The notes under the pieces: model-generated
The model's database searches: none
The model's input: only the letters and a program-made list of their open reading frames with translations
Told to the model about the DNA's origin: nothing
From: Nitrospirota bacterium
GTDB taxonomy: Bacteria > Nitrospirota > Nitrospiria > SBBL01 > JAADHI01
Length of the DNA stretch: 33,006 nucleotides
Reading direction: 5' to 3'
Assembly (NCBI GenBank): GCA_029261165.1
Contig: JAJDBV010000043.1
Coordinates: 1 to 33,006 of the forward strand
Shown: piece after piece, positions 16,979 to 24,879 of the stretch
Numbering within the stretch: the stretch's first letter is position 1
Layout of the letters: each line of letters begins with the position of its first letter
Made by a program: the position numbers and the translations under genes

Positions 16979-17006
16979 AGTTTAACGAATGGTCATATAT
17001 TGTCAA
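16979..17006 (-). promoter_or_regulatory. promoter for the diguanylate cyclase gene
   Basis: A perfect TTGACA (17006-17001) is followed by 16 bp and TAAACT (16984-16979). The expected start point falls at or next to the ATG at 16971, so the message could be leaderless. A 14-bp palindrome lies just upstream of the -35 box. Confidence 0.4.
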
Positions 17007-17011
17007 GCATT

Positions 17012-17025
17012 TTTATCATGATAAA
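17012..17025. promoter_or_regulatory. 14-bp perfect palindrome, candidate operator
   Basis: TTTATCATGATAAA is perfectly self-complementary and lies six bases upstream of the TTGACA of the diguanylate cyclase promoter. The position suits an activator. It does not extend further in either direction. Confidence 0.4.
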
Positions 17026-17124
17026 TCTAACCAACCTTGAAAGAGTTCGGCAAAGATACGATATTGCATATCAGAATAAATTCCAAGTGAGTAAAAGGAC
17101 GGAGATTGTACTCGCTATGTGCGG

Positions 17125-17895
17125 TTAGGCGGAACGAGGCCGAAAGTCAACATTATCCCGTACCCATTTCCACAAACGGTCCTGTTCTGGAAGTTCTTTG
17201 CCTTCATCGAATTGTGAATTCCATCCTTCCATGACTTCGGCTTCCACAGCCCAAAGACGCACACGGCGGCGATCTGTATATTTTCGCCAATTGTCTGCCA
17301 CCTTGGGACTGGTATATGTAAGACGAACCGTAAGCTTTCTGGCCAGAAATTCCAGTACTGAAAAATCGATCTGATTATACGCTTCCCTTTTTCCTATATC
17401 CTCCTTCCTTAGGACATCCGGTACGCCATCACTGACGAGCATCAGAGTAATTGGTGCCAAAACCAGGTTGCGTTCTTTTGCAATCCGAGCCACTTGATTA
17501 AAGTAACTGTTAAAATCAGTGAGCGTGTCACTGGGGGGGAACCAGATCCTTAGATCCTCTTCTATCTCCTCGACACTCTTGTTGGTAAATTCATGAATGG
17601 GATGGAAGGCCTTCGGCTCATCTTCGATTTGGCCGCCAATCGCACCTACAAAAAGTTCGCGAGGCTCTTCCAATTCACCCAGATTATTCAGATGGCCGTA
17701 GATGTAGTATGAGAGGAAGGCTATTGCATCGTCATAATGCCCTGATTTCTCGAATGACCCGCTGATATCAACTCCAACGAAAAATGTCTGACGCGGTCCC
17801 TGTGCCGAAGGCTGCAGATTACATCCCGTTATCCCCACCAAGAGAAGAAATACAGTGAGAAAAACAGATACAATTCGAGTGCTTGTCCATTTCAT
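17125..17895 (-). CDS. von Willebrand factor A-domain lipoprotein
   Basis: A 256-residue protein with a lipoprotein signal peptide: a hydrophobic run to residue 24 and lipobox ITGC with C25 as the modified residue. The mature part is a vWA-like domain. The metal site DISGS is at 43-47, a threonine lies in SDTLTDFN near 122, and an aspartate lies in LVSDGVPD. The MIDAS therefore looks complete, and the domain should bind a divalent cation and a protein ligand outside the inner membrane. The start overlaps the stop of the polytopic membrane protein by four bases (ATGA), so the two are translated together. I do not recognise a named family. The MoxR/DUF58 operon elsewhere in the window lacks its usual vWA partner, but a link is only speculation. 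Confidence 0.85.
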   Translation of the reverse strand: MKWTSTRIVSVFLTVFLLLVGITGCNLQPSAQGPRQTFFVGVDISGSFEKSGHYDDAIAFLSYYIYGHLNNLGELEEPRELFVGAIGGQIEDEPKAFHPIHEFTNKSVEEIEEDLRIWFPPSDTLTDFNSYFNQVARIAKERNLVLAPITLMLVSDGVPDVLRKEDIGKREAYNQIDFSVLEFLARKLTVRLTYTSPKVADNWRKYTDRRRVRLWAVEAEVMEGWNSQFDEGKELPEQDRLWKWVRDNVDFRPRSA

Positions 17896-19130
17896 GATGC
17901 CACCTTTCTTGCCCGAACCTCTATCGAGGAAAGGGCGTCTCGTGTTCCCATGACCTCTTTTAAATTCTTGAAAGGAAGGTTAAATACCGTTCGAGCCGCC
18001 ACTAAAATAAGAGAAAAATTAATCGCAGCAGCCAGGATATGAAGAATGGGAAGCGTCAGGTATTCCAGAATCTCGTCACTTTTCTCATGGAGCCATTCAA
18101 TTTCAGTTTTAAATTCCTGTAGAGGAAGACGCCACCAGTTAAAATCCTGGGCCGGTCGTGGACTAGGTTGCGTTGATCCGGGTCCTGACACCACATCCTG
18201 ACGGGAAATAAATGCAAGTAATAAAGGTGTTCCAAATTGTCCGAACAAAAACCAAGTCATCGCCCTGATCCCTGCCCAGCCAAAACAAGCGAGAGAGAGC
18301 GTAAAAACGGCTCCCATCGCTGCGCCTCCCCCCGTCTGTAAGGCAATCCAGGGTGTAATCGCATCAACCAGTTCACGATATAAAAACATCACTTCAAAGA
18401 ACATGACGAACGTTTCGACCATGACCATCTGGATGATATATCTGATCTCCCGTTTTTGAAAAGCCTCAATGAGCGCTTGAACACAGGCGAAACTTCCAAA
18501 TATCAACATTAGCAAAAACATGTACAAAACCGGACCTGTATACTGAGGAGATTGTACCCCAGCCAAATCAGCAAGCAGTTCTGAAACGGTCGGGAAAAGG
18601 GTATAGGTAAAAATCAAAGATTCAAGTAAACACCAGAAGACCAGCATGATAAATGCAATCCATGGCACACCGGGTTGTGCGTAGCTTTTCGTAATTTCTC
18701 CTGTCATGCGAAAAGGAAGAACAAAGACCTGTTTGACAACTTCAACCAGAAGGTTTAACCCGAGCCGAGCCAAAGAAAAGAACCACCCGATACAAACACC
18801 GACTACCCTGAATAGTCCGACCCAGTAGAACCATACCGCACGTGCGGCATCCCACCAGGCCAGTAGGACCATTGAATAAAACTTCACCCGGTTAGACCTA
18901 AAAGGGATACTGTATAAAGATAACTGCGTACACCATATTGCAGAAACCCAAAGTAGAAGAGGAAACAGCAGAAGAGAAAACTTGGCGACAGCCACCAATC
19001 CGGATGAAGATACCATGAAAAAATCAAAGAGAACAGCTTGTACGTCTGGGATCCACCTTACAGGGAATAAAAGGATCTCAAATACATCTTTCCATTGTTC
19101 GGGTATGATTCTAAAAATAAGCTCAAACAT
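17892..19130 (-). CDS. polytopic membrane protein of unknown function
   Basis: A 412-residue inner-membrane protein that I do not recognise. Hydrophobic stretches near residues 45-66, 84-120, 155-180, 198-220, 228-250, 265-300 and 372-395 suggest about seven or eight membrane segments. A Pro/Ser-rich loop lies near 315-325, and a polar region with an acidic, probably helical stretch (EFKTEIEWLHEKSDEILEYL) at 338-365. The C-terminus is charged. It is the first gene of a two-gene unit with the vWA lipoprotein, whose ATG overlaps this stop. The start ATG has GAAGGAG upstream. A promoter and a leader hairpin precede it. A role as scaffold or channel gated by the vWA partner is possible but unsupported. 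Confidence 0.82.
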   Translation of the reverse strand: MFELIFRIIPEQWKDVFEILLFPVRWIPDVQAVLFDFFMVSSSGLVAVAKFSLLLFPLLLWVSAIWCTQLSLYSIPFRSNRVKFYSMVLLAWWDAARAVWFYWVGLFRVVGVCIGWFFSLARLGLNLLVEVVKQVFVLPFRMTGEITKSYAQPGVPWIAFIMLVFWCLLESLIFTYTLFPTVSELLADLAGVQSPQYTGPVLYMFLLMLIFGSFACVQALIEAFQKREIRYIIQMVMVETFVMFFEVMFLYRELVDAITPWIALQTGGGAAMGAVFTLSLACFGWAGIRAMTWFLFGQFGTPLLLAFISRQDVVSGPGSTQPSPRPAQDFNWWRLPLQEFKTEIEWLHEKSDEILEYLTLPILHILAAAINFSLILVAARTVFNLPFKNLKEVMGTRDALSSIEVRARKVAS

Positions 19131-19155
19131 GATCTCTCCTTCTCTTATTCCCTCC

Positions 19156-19186
19156 CATTGAAAGAAATATATTTATCCTTTCAATG
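19156..19186. promoter_or_regulatory. leader hairpin upstream of the membrane/vWA operon
   Basis: CATTGAAAG (19156-19164) is perfectly complementary to CTTTCAATG (19178-19186), with a 13-nt AT-rich loop. It ends 26 bp before the start at 19130 and lies within the predicted leader. No T-run follows on either strand, so it is unlikely to be an ordinary terminator. It could be an operator or an mRNA stability element. The rest of 19131-19395 holds no gene. Confidence 0.45.
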
Positions 19187-19222
19187 CGGGATAATGGAGG
19201 GGGTTTAAAAGTATTTTGAGAA

Positions 19223-19250
19223 AGAATATCACCAGGTTTTGATTTGTCAA
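19223..19250 (-). promoter_or_regulatory. promoter for the membrane/vWA operon
   Basis: A perfect TTGACA (19250-19245) is followed by 16 bp and TATTCT (19228-19223). Initiation near 19216 would give a leader of about 86 nt that includes the nine-base-pair hairpin. Confidence 0.45.
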
Positions 19251-19395
19251 CGTGAGGGGAGTGATCGAAATGAACTATTCATTGGATGATCGTTAGATCA
19301 TTCGGATAAAAGAAAGATGAATATTTCTCATCTGGAAAGTGTTTACATATAAAAGATTATTTCATCTATTTTTATGGCAAAGATTGAGATATTTT

Positions 19396-20766
19396 TTATG
19401 TCGTTTGGCCAGGAATGGCCGAATCAAGAAAGGAAGTAGGATAGAGGTACTTGTTCATTTTTTTGACCTTTTCAGAGAATACAGCAAAGTATTTTTTATC
19501 CAAAGGAGCACCTCGAAGCACATCGGCTTTTCTGGGGTTTATTGCTTTTCCTTTTTTATAAAGGGTGTAGTGTAGGTGCGGCCCGGTACTTAAACCGGTA
19601 GATCCCACTTTTCCGATCACATCCCCCTGGTCGACCCGCTTTCCCTTCTTAATACCCTTTCCATATGATGAAAGGTGCCCATACAAAGTCCTGTAACCGT
19701 TCCGATGCTTGATGATGACAGTCTTCCCATGGCCTCCCCTCCAGCCGACATAGGAAACGACCCCGCCTCCGGAAGACCGCACCGGCGTTCCATAAGGCGC
19801 CACAAAATCTATCCCGAGATGCGGACGGTTCACTTTCAAGATTGGATGGCGTCGACGGACAGAAAACCCCGAACTAATATAGCGATATCGAAGCGGAGAT
19901 TTGAGGAAGGCCTTTCTCAGGGAATGCCCTTCCTCATCATAATAACCTCCCTTCCCGTCTCCGGGAGCAAAGTGGTATCCTCGATAAGTCTTTCCTTTAT
20001 TGATCATCTCCGCGGCAAGGACACGGCCGGTGTGGATCACCCTTCCATCTTTCTTGAATTGTTCATATACAACCCAGAATCTATCCTTCAATTGAATATC
20101 AGTGCTAAAATCAAGATCCCATGCAAAAATATCGGCAAGTTCAAGGATCACTTCAGAAGGGACACCGGATCGGCCAGCCGACTCAAAAAGGGTGTCAGAA
20201 ATCGACCCCCAGCGGCTGACCACCTCTCGTTCTAAAACAGCTTTTTCTTCAACAACATTAAACCCATTTATGGTCCGTTCGATTTTCAAGGAACGTAAGG
20301 GATCAATCTCGTATAGTAGTGTGCGAACCTCACCACGGACTTCTTTCAAAAAAACCTTCATGCTCCGACCGGGAATCACTTTCCTTAAATCATAAATCGC
20401 TTTCGATGCCTTGGAGATATTGAAGATTTCTCTATCTGAAACGCCTAAAATTGAGAGAACGTCGAAAAGTGAATCACCGGATTTAAAAGTATGGCCTTTG
20501 ACAATTGTGGCTTCTCTAGAAGAAAGCGTGGATAGAATGCTGAGATCTTTTGATTGAAATTGAAGCGGAGAAGCACTGTTGTCCTGAGAAGAACCAGCGC
20601 GCTCGACAGGTGTTATGGAAAAAGGTTTGAAGAGAAGGGCCGGGATTGAACCTGGAATCCACTGCAAAACAGCGAAAAAAACGATAGAGATCAGGCTAAT
20701 CATCAAAGAAAAACCGAGCCGTAAAGAAAAACCGAGCCGTTTCCCCTTGCAATTATTTTTTTTCAT
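19396..20766 (-). CDS. M23 (LytM-type) peptidoglycan endopeptidase
   Basis: About 456 residues. One N-terminal hydrophobic segment (about 15-40) acts as signal anchor. An OapA/LysM-like region lies near 90-150 (HTFKSGDSLFDVLSILGVSD), then a linker domain as in Csd3/MepM-type proteins. The C-terminal M23 domain is near 315-420, with zinc ligands in HLGIDF and GPHLHYT and the TLYGHLSSYGKG segment. All metal-site histidines appear present, so an active endopeptidase on cross-linked peptidoglycan is expected. The start is ATG at 20766; a TTG just before it is unlikely. A perfect 18-bp tandem duplication gives the repeated peptide RLGFSL in the N-terminal region. No cell-division partner gene is adjacent. 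Confidence 0.92.
   Translation of the reverse strand: MKKNNCKGKRLGFSLRLGFSLMISLISIVFFAVLQWIPGSIPALLFKPFSITPVERAGSSQDNSASPLQFQSKDLSILSTLSSREATIVKGHTFKSGDSLFDVLSILGVSDREIFNISKASKAIYDLRKVIPGRSMKVFLKEVRGEVRTLLYEIDPLRSLKIERTINGFNVVEEKAVLEREVVSRWGSISDTLFESAGRSGVPSEVILELADIFAWDLDFSTDIQLKDRFWVVYEQFKKDGRVIHTGRVLAAEMINKGKTYRGYHFAPGDGKGGYYDEEGHSLRKAFLKSPLRYRYISSGFSVRRRHPILKVNRPHLGIDFVAPYGTPVRSSGGGVVSYVGWRGGHGKTVIIKHRNGYRTLYGHLSSYGKGIKKGKRVDQGDVIGKVGSTGLSTGPHLHYTLYKKGKAINPRKADVLRGAPLDKKYFAVFSEKVKKMNKYLYPTSFLDSAIPGQTT
20705..20740. repeat. perfect 18-bp tandem duplication inside the M23 gene
   Basis: The unit AAAGAAAAACCGAGCCGT occurs twice without a gap (20705-20722 and 20723-20740). It is in frame and duplicates six residues at the front of the signal anchor. 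It looks like a recent slippage event. Confidence 0.9.
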
Positions 20767-20831
20767 CAAAACTTTCCGAAAATCTTGACTTTTTCCGTAA
20801 ATAAATCAAATTCATCTAAGTATCAGAGTAA

Positions 20832-20860
20832 ACTATACCAATGGAAAATCCCCTACACAA
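20832..20860 (-). promoter_or_regulatory. extended -10 promoter for the M23 gene
   Basis: TTGTGT (20860-20855), a 17-bp spacer and TATAGT (20837-20832), with TGG making an extended -10. The leader would be about 60 nt. The same TTGTGT/TGnTATAGT combination precedes the gene at 24880. The rest of 20770-21052 shows no gene. Confidence 0.5.
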
Positions 20861-21052
20861 CCGGCAAGCGTTATAAGGCCGTTATTTTCTTAATAAAACA
20901 CAATAAATATTAATATTTTATGGAAATTTAAGGCGCAAAGTTTCCGGCAGGATTCGAATGGGTGGGTATGTCGATTTAAAAAGGCTATATTTTTACGGGA
21001 TAATAGAAGAGCTCCGCTCAGTAAAGTTGGCGTCTGGGCTCGCCTCGCAGGT

Positions 21053-22399
21053 TCAATGCCCGGCCACCATCATTTGAGCTATCTTCAATGTGGGGGAAGC
21101 AGTCGACCGGTCCATATCCAGATCATTTCCGACCATTTCGATCTCTCGGTACATGTCCTTGAGGTTTCCGGCAATCGTCACCTCTTCGACAGGATAAGTG
21201 AGTTCCCCCTTCTCGATCCAGATTCCAGTTGCCCCTCTGGAGTAATCCCCCGTCACCATGTTCACGCCAAATCCGATGAGTTCTGTAACAAAGAAACCGG
21301 AGCCAACGGAACGGATGATCTCATCCTGCGTGTACTTTCCAGGGACCAGATGAAAATTTGTTGATCCCGCGGATGGTGGTGAGCCTGCACTTCGAACAGC
21401 ATTCCCCGTGGAAGGAAGACCGAGCTTCTTTCCTGAGTAGGTATCAAGGAGATAACTTTTAAAAACCCCCTTCTCAAAAATAATCTTTTTGTAGGAAGGG
21501 AGACCCTCTCCATCAAAAGGGCGTGATCCCAAACCGTTTGGCAGTGTCGGATCATCATAGACTGTCACGGCATCCGATGCGATACGCTGGCCGATTTGAT
21601 CGCACAAAAAGGAGGCCTTCTTGTAAATCGCATAACCGGAGGCAGCAGATGCGAGATGCCCGATTAGAGATCCAGCCACTTCCGAATCAAAAATAACCGG
21701 CACCTTCTGGGTGGAGACCTTCCTTGCACCAAGGCGGCGCAATGTCCGGTGTGCTGCCTTTCGTCCAATCGATTCAGGTGACTCAAGTAGACGACTTCTT
21801 CTCTTCGAGCTATACCAGTAATCCCGCTGCATCTTGCCATCCTCAGTCGCAATCGGAACAACAGAAAGAGACGCACTACAGCTACGGTATGTCCCGTTAA
21901 ATCCATTACTCGTCGCATAGAGGATCGACCCCTGATGATGACTAAAATCGCTTCCATCCGAATTGTTTAATCTTTCATCCTGATCCAGGGCCGCCTTTTC
22001 TGCACGCATGGCCAAGTCGATTTTCTCATCAATGGAAAGCGCCTCAATATCGGGATCCTCCATATTGAGTTCAGGGAATGTGACTGCATATTCTTCCGGT
22101 TGGGGTAACCCACGAAAGGGATCTTCCGCGGCAACACGCGCAAGCGCACAGGTATCGGAGAGCAGTTTTTCCAGGGAGGATGACGATAGATCTGAGGTAG
22201 ATGTCATGGCTGAACGGTTACCAAACATAAGGCGCAAGCCCAGCCGTTTCCCTCTGGCATTACTGATCTTTTCAACTGAATTGAGGCGAACCTGTGTCGA
22301 AAATGCGTCACCGATCACAACAACAATATCACCCCCTGTCGCACCCTGCTTCTCGGCCTTCTTGAGTAAAGATCTTGCCTCTTCACTGCTGAATATCAT
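21053..22399 (-). CDS. tldE: TldE/PmbA-family protein
   Basis: About 448 residues, the non-catalytic partner of the TldD/TldE metalloprotease pair. It shares the TldD fold (e.g. VPVIFDSEVAGSLIGHLASAASGYAIYKKASFL and GFFVTELIGFGVNMVTGDYSRGATGIWIEKGELTYPV, abbreviated by position about 225-255 and 368-405). It lacks the HExxxH zinc motif: SLIGHLAS stands there. The E. coli complex processes peptides such as microcin B17 precursors and degrades CcdA. The start is ATG 22399, with GAGGA seven bases upstream; a GTG one codon earlier is less likely. It follows tldD by about 58 bp in the same direction, so the two form an operon. Confidence 0.92.
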   Translation of the reverse strand: MIFSSEEARSLLKKAEKQGATGGDIVVVIGDAFSTQVRLNSVEKISNARGKRLGLRLMFGNRSAMTSTSDLSSSSLEKLLSDTCALARVAAEDPFRGLPQPEEYAVTFPELNMEDPDIEALSIDEKIDLAMRAEKAALDQDERLNNSDGSDFSHHQGSILYATSNGFNGTYRSCSASLSVVPIATEDGKMQRDYWYSSKRRSRLLESPESIGRKAAHRTLRRLGARKVSTQKVPVIFDSEVAGSLIGHLASAASGYAIYKKASFLCDQIGQRIASDAVTVYDDPTLPNGLGSRPFDGEGLPSYKKIIFEKGVFKSYLLDTYSGKKLGLPSTGNAVRSAGSPPSAGSTNFHLVPGKYTQDEIIRSVGSGFFVTELIGFGVNMVTGDYSRGATGIWIEKGELTYPVEEVTIAGNLKDMYREIEMVGNDLDMDRSTASPTLKIAQMMVAGH

Positions 22400-22457
22400 C
22401 ACTAAATCCTCGTCGTAGCATTTACTTAGGAGGGTGTATAGAAGACTGATTTCCGGA

Positions 22458-23933
22458 TCAGCCGCTGGTACCGCCGACCGTCATTTCAGAAATCTTTATC
22501 GTAGGTAGACCAACCCCAACCGGTACACTCTGGCCATCTTTCCCGCAGGTTCCAATTCCAGAATCGAGCGCCATATCACTCCCGACCATCGATACGCGTG
22601 TGAGAACATCCGGCCCGTTTCCGATGAGCGTCGCCCCTTTGACCGGGCTTCCGATCTTTCCATCTTCAATCATGTAGGCCTCACTCGCAGAGAAAACAAA
22701 TTTTCCAGAGGTAATATCGACCTGTCCCCCGCCAAAGGATACTGCGTAGAGTCCACGTTTTACAGAACGAATAATCTCCTCCGGAGGAGAGTCTCCCGCA
22801 AGCATGAAGGTATTGGTCATCCTCGGCATCGGGCTATGGGCATAACTTTCACGCCGACCGTTTCCAGTTAGCGGCATCTTCATCAGGGATGCATTCAAAC
22901 GGTCCTGGAGGTAACCTTTCAAGATCCCTTTTTCGATGAGAACCGTCCTCGAAGTCGGGGTTCCTTCATCATCGCAGTTCAGAGACCCACGTCGCTGAGG
23001 GATGGTACCATCATCTATGACCGTGCAAAGTTCGGAAGCGACCCTTTCTCCCAGCCTGTCTGAAAAAGCCGAGGTTTTTTTTCGATTAAAATCCGCTTCC
23101 AGTCCATGGCCGATCGCTTCATGGAGCAGGATTCCGGGCCATCCAGGACCCAGAACAACTTCCATGGGGCCGGCGGGTGCGTCCACCGCGTCCAGATTCA
23201 ATAGCGCCTGCCGTGCTGCCTCCCTGGCATAGTGCTCTAATGGTTTTTCATCCGAACCGTCGCTCCCCTCCTCCTGGCCCAGGAAGAACCCAAATTCCCT
23301 TCTTCCACCGCCACCAAAAGAACCCACCTGCCGGTTTTTCCCTTGTTCCGCAATACAGGTCACGTTTAAACGCATGAGTGGCAGAACATCTCCAACAACA
23401 AGCCCATTTGATGTTACAACCAGCATGATCTTGTATTCGCTGCTGAAAGATGCCATGACCTTCTTGATGCGTGGGTCTGTCCCCCGCGCCAGACGATCGA
23501 CGCGGTGCAGGAGATCAATTTTTTCCTCAATCGGCACATCAATGGGAGGAGTTCCCACGGAGTAAAGATCCTGACGTGGAGAGGCCGCTTTCTGAATCGG
23601 TATATTTTCGGTCGACTTCCCCTCTTTTGCAATATAGCGTGCAGTCTTAGCCGCGACAAGCAATTGTTCCGTCGAGATATCGTCGGAATACGCATACCCT
23701 GTCTTCTCTTCAGCAATGGCTCGGACCCCCACACCCTGAGAGATATTTTTTGAAACTTTCTTTACAATGCCCTCTTCCAGGCTCAGTGATTCACTCGTCT
23801 GGTATTCAAAGTAAAGGTCGGCATAATCAATTTTTTTCCCCAGGACGCGGCCCAAGGCCGATTCTAGGGATGCGCTCGAAAGATTATACTTTTCGAGAAA
23901 GAATCGGTCCGGCCTGTCGTATTCTGTCTCCAT
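22458..23933 (-). CDS. tldD: TldD metalloprotease
   Basis: A 491-residue protein of typical TldD length. The zinc-binding HExxxH motif is HEAIGH in LLHEAIGHGLEADFNRK (about 267-283). The family's C-terminal metal-ligand region is recognisable near 400-430 (YAVSFGGGQVDITSGKFVFS). Together with TldE it forms a heterodimeric protease that cleaves unfolded small peptides. The start ATG is preceded by GAGGAAAG. A weak promoter (TTGCAA 24003-23998, 17 bp, TAATAT 23980-23975) lies upstream. No peptide-precursor gene was found next to it, so its natural substrate here is unknown. Confidence 0.95.
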   Translation of the reverse strand: METEYDRPDRFFLEKYNLSSASLESALGRVLGKKIDYADLYFEYQTSESLSLEEGIVKKVSKNISQGVGVRAIAEEKTGYAYSDDISTEQLLVAAKTARYIAKEGKSTENIPIQKAASPRQDLYSVGTPPIDVPIEEKIDLLHRVDRLARGTDPRIKKVMASFSSEYKIMLVVTSNGLVVGDVLPLMRLNVTCIAEQGKNRQVGSFGGGGRREFGFFLGQEEGSDGSDEKPLEHYAREAARQALLNLDAVDAPAGPMEVVLGPGWPGILLHEAIGHGLEADFNRKKTSAFSDRLGERVASELCTVIDDGTIPQRRGSLNCDDEGTPTSRTVLIEKGILKGYLQDRLNASLMKMPLTGNGRRESYAHSPMPRMTNTFMLAGDSPPEEIIRSVKRGLYAVSFGGGQVDITSGKFVFSASEAYMIEDGKIGSPVKGATLIGNGPDVLTRVSMVGSDMALDSGIGTCGKDGQSVPVGVGLPTIKISEMTVGGTSG

Positions 23934-23974
23934 CTTCTTTCCTCATGACCTTCGTATATGATTAAACTACGGTA

Positions 23975-24003
23975 ATATTACTGAAGCGACACGTCGATTG
24001 CAA
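23975..24003 (-). promoter_or_regulatory. weak promoter candidate for tldD-tldE
   Basis: TTGCAA, 17-bp spacer, TAATAT. Each box matches four of six consensus positions. The -10 overlaps the 10-bp palindrome GTAATATTAC. Confidence 0.3.
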
Positions 24004-24031
24004 GCCTGATGGGTCTTGTGTCCACAGGCTT
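24002..24031 (-). terminator. hairpin at the 3' end of the thioesterase gene
   Basis: AAGCCTG(A)TGG pairs with CCACAGGCTT: ten base pairs with one bulged A and a nine-base loop. It begins at the thioesterase stop codon. No T-tract follows on the minus strand, so intrinsic termination would be weak. It may protect or process the mRNA end before tldD. Confidence 0.4.
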
Positions 24032-24539
24032 AGGGGCTTTGATCTTTCCTCAGCCGTTTTAATCGGTTTTCTCTTCTGTCCATCGCCTCCCGGAAGCGTA
24101 TACTTTCCTCATCCCCCGTCACGATCAAACCCGGGACGGGGGACGGCCGGCCAAGGGCATCGACCGCCACATAAGTCAAAATGGCACTGCTTGTGTGGAA
24201 ATGTTCTCCAGAGAGGGTGTCTTCCGAGTAGACCTCCACCCCCACTTCCATAGAACTGGTCCCCACACAGTGAATCCTCCCTTTTAGGATGGCCAGATGT
24301 CCCAAGCGGATAGGCGAATGGAAATCAAGTCCCTCCATGGCCGCAGTCACAACCAGCTTTCGGCAATGCCGGTTTGCCACGACCGCCCCGACCAGGTCGA
24401 TCCAGTGCATCAAGGTCCCGCCCAATAGATGACCGAGCATATTGGTATCATTTGGCAGAACGATCTGTGTCATCTCTGCGACCGAATCGCCCACTCTTTT
24501 CTCTTTCGGTTGTTGTATTTTCATAGTCACAAGATACAC
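24030..24539 (-). CDS. acyl-CoA thioesterase, hotdog fold (YciA/BACH type)
   Basis: A 169-residue single-hotdog acyl-CoA hydrolase that releases CoA from acyl thioesters. The family motif N-x3-LGG-x2-MHWID-x3-A is seen as NMLGHLLGGTLMHWIDLVGAV at about 34-54 (shortened here), with MEGLDFHSPI further on. The C-terminal AILTYVAVDALGRPSPVP is typical. The first codon is uncertain: GTG 24539, GTG 24530 (with AAGG eight bases upstream) or ATG 24524 are all possible, and none alters the domain. It lies 96 bp upstream of tldD in the same direction, with a hairpin between them. Substrate chain length cannot be read from sequence. Confidence 0.9.
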   Translation of the reverse strand: MYLVTMKIQQPKEKRVGDSVAEMTQIVLPNDTNMLGHLLGGTLMHWIDLVGAVVANRHCRKLVVTAAMEGLDFHSPIRLGHLAILKGRIHCVGTSSMEVGVEVYSEDTLSGEHFHTSSAILTYVAVDALGRPSPVPGLIVTGDEESIRFREAMDRRENRLKRLRKDQSP

Positions 24540-24642
24540 CTTATCACAGTCAGTGCGCCGGTTTTAATCCTATTCATATTCACTTCTCATTTTTTATTTT
24601 GAAAGAAACGATTGCTCCTATATCTTGTGGCCAGACTTGTGT

Positions 24643-24668
24643 CCTCATTCTGAGATTGCGGAATGAGG
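24643..24668. promoter_or_regulatory. inverted repeat in the 24540-24879 intergenic region
   Basis: CCTCATTC pairs with GAATGAGG across a ten-base loop. This 340-bp divergent region has no gene that I can support. It also holds the hairpin at 24791-24815 and the promoter of the gene at 24880. Function is unknown. Confidence 0.35.
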
Positions 24669-24790
24669 AACCGCCGATTTACCTGAAAATACTGCGTTAT
24701 CGGCCAACGGACTCCTCAACGAACAGGTGAGTATGCCTCGGTCGCCCTTATGGTCTCTGGCCTTGTCTTTCAAGCGACTTGACGGTTTTC

Positions 24791-24815
24791 CCTAAGATCA
24801 AACACTGATCTTGGG
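24791..24815. promoter_or_regulatory. ten-base-pair dyad upstream of the 24880 promoter
   Basis: CCTAAGATCA pairs with TGATCTTGGG (one T-G pair) around the loop AACAC. It ends one base before the putative -35 box (24816-24821). This position suits an activator or repressor. No T-tract follows in either direction. Confidence 0.4.
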
Positions 24816-24845
24816 TTGTGTGCCGCTCTTGAATCCTGATATAGT
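24816..24845 (+). promoter_or_regulatory. extended -10 promoter for the 24880-26871 operon
   Basis: TTGTGT (24816-24821), 18-bp spacer, and TGATATAGT ending at 24845, a perfect TGn extended -10 with TATAGT. Initiation near 24852 leaves a leader of about 28 nt. Confidence 0.5.
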
Positions 24846-24879
24846 GCCATCAATCTTGAAAGAATTCCGGGGATATTAA

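Noticed and set aside
19339-19575. 78-codon plus frame at the 3' end of the M23 gene
   Set aside because: Mostly antisense to the M23 catalytic domain, and no conserved features are seen.
21045-21068. tRNA-like 3' end, GGTTCAATGCCC followed by GGCCACCA
   Set aside because: It overlaps the conserved C-terminal codons of TldE on the other strand, and no matching 5' acceptor strand, D-arm or anticodon arm is found upstream.
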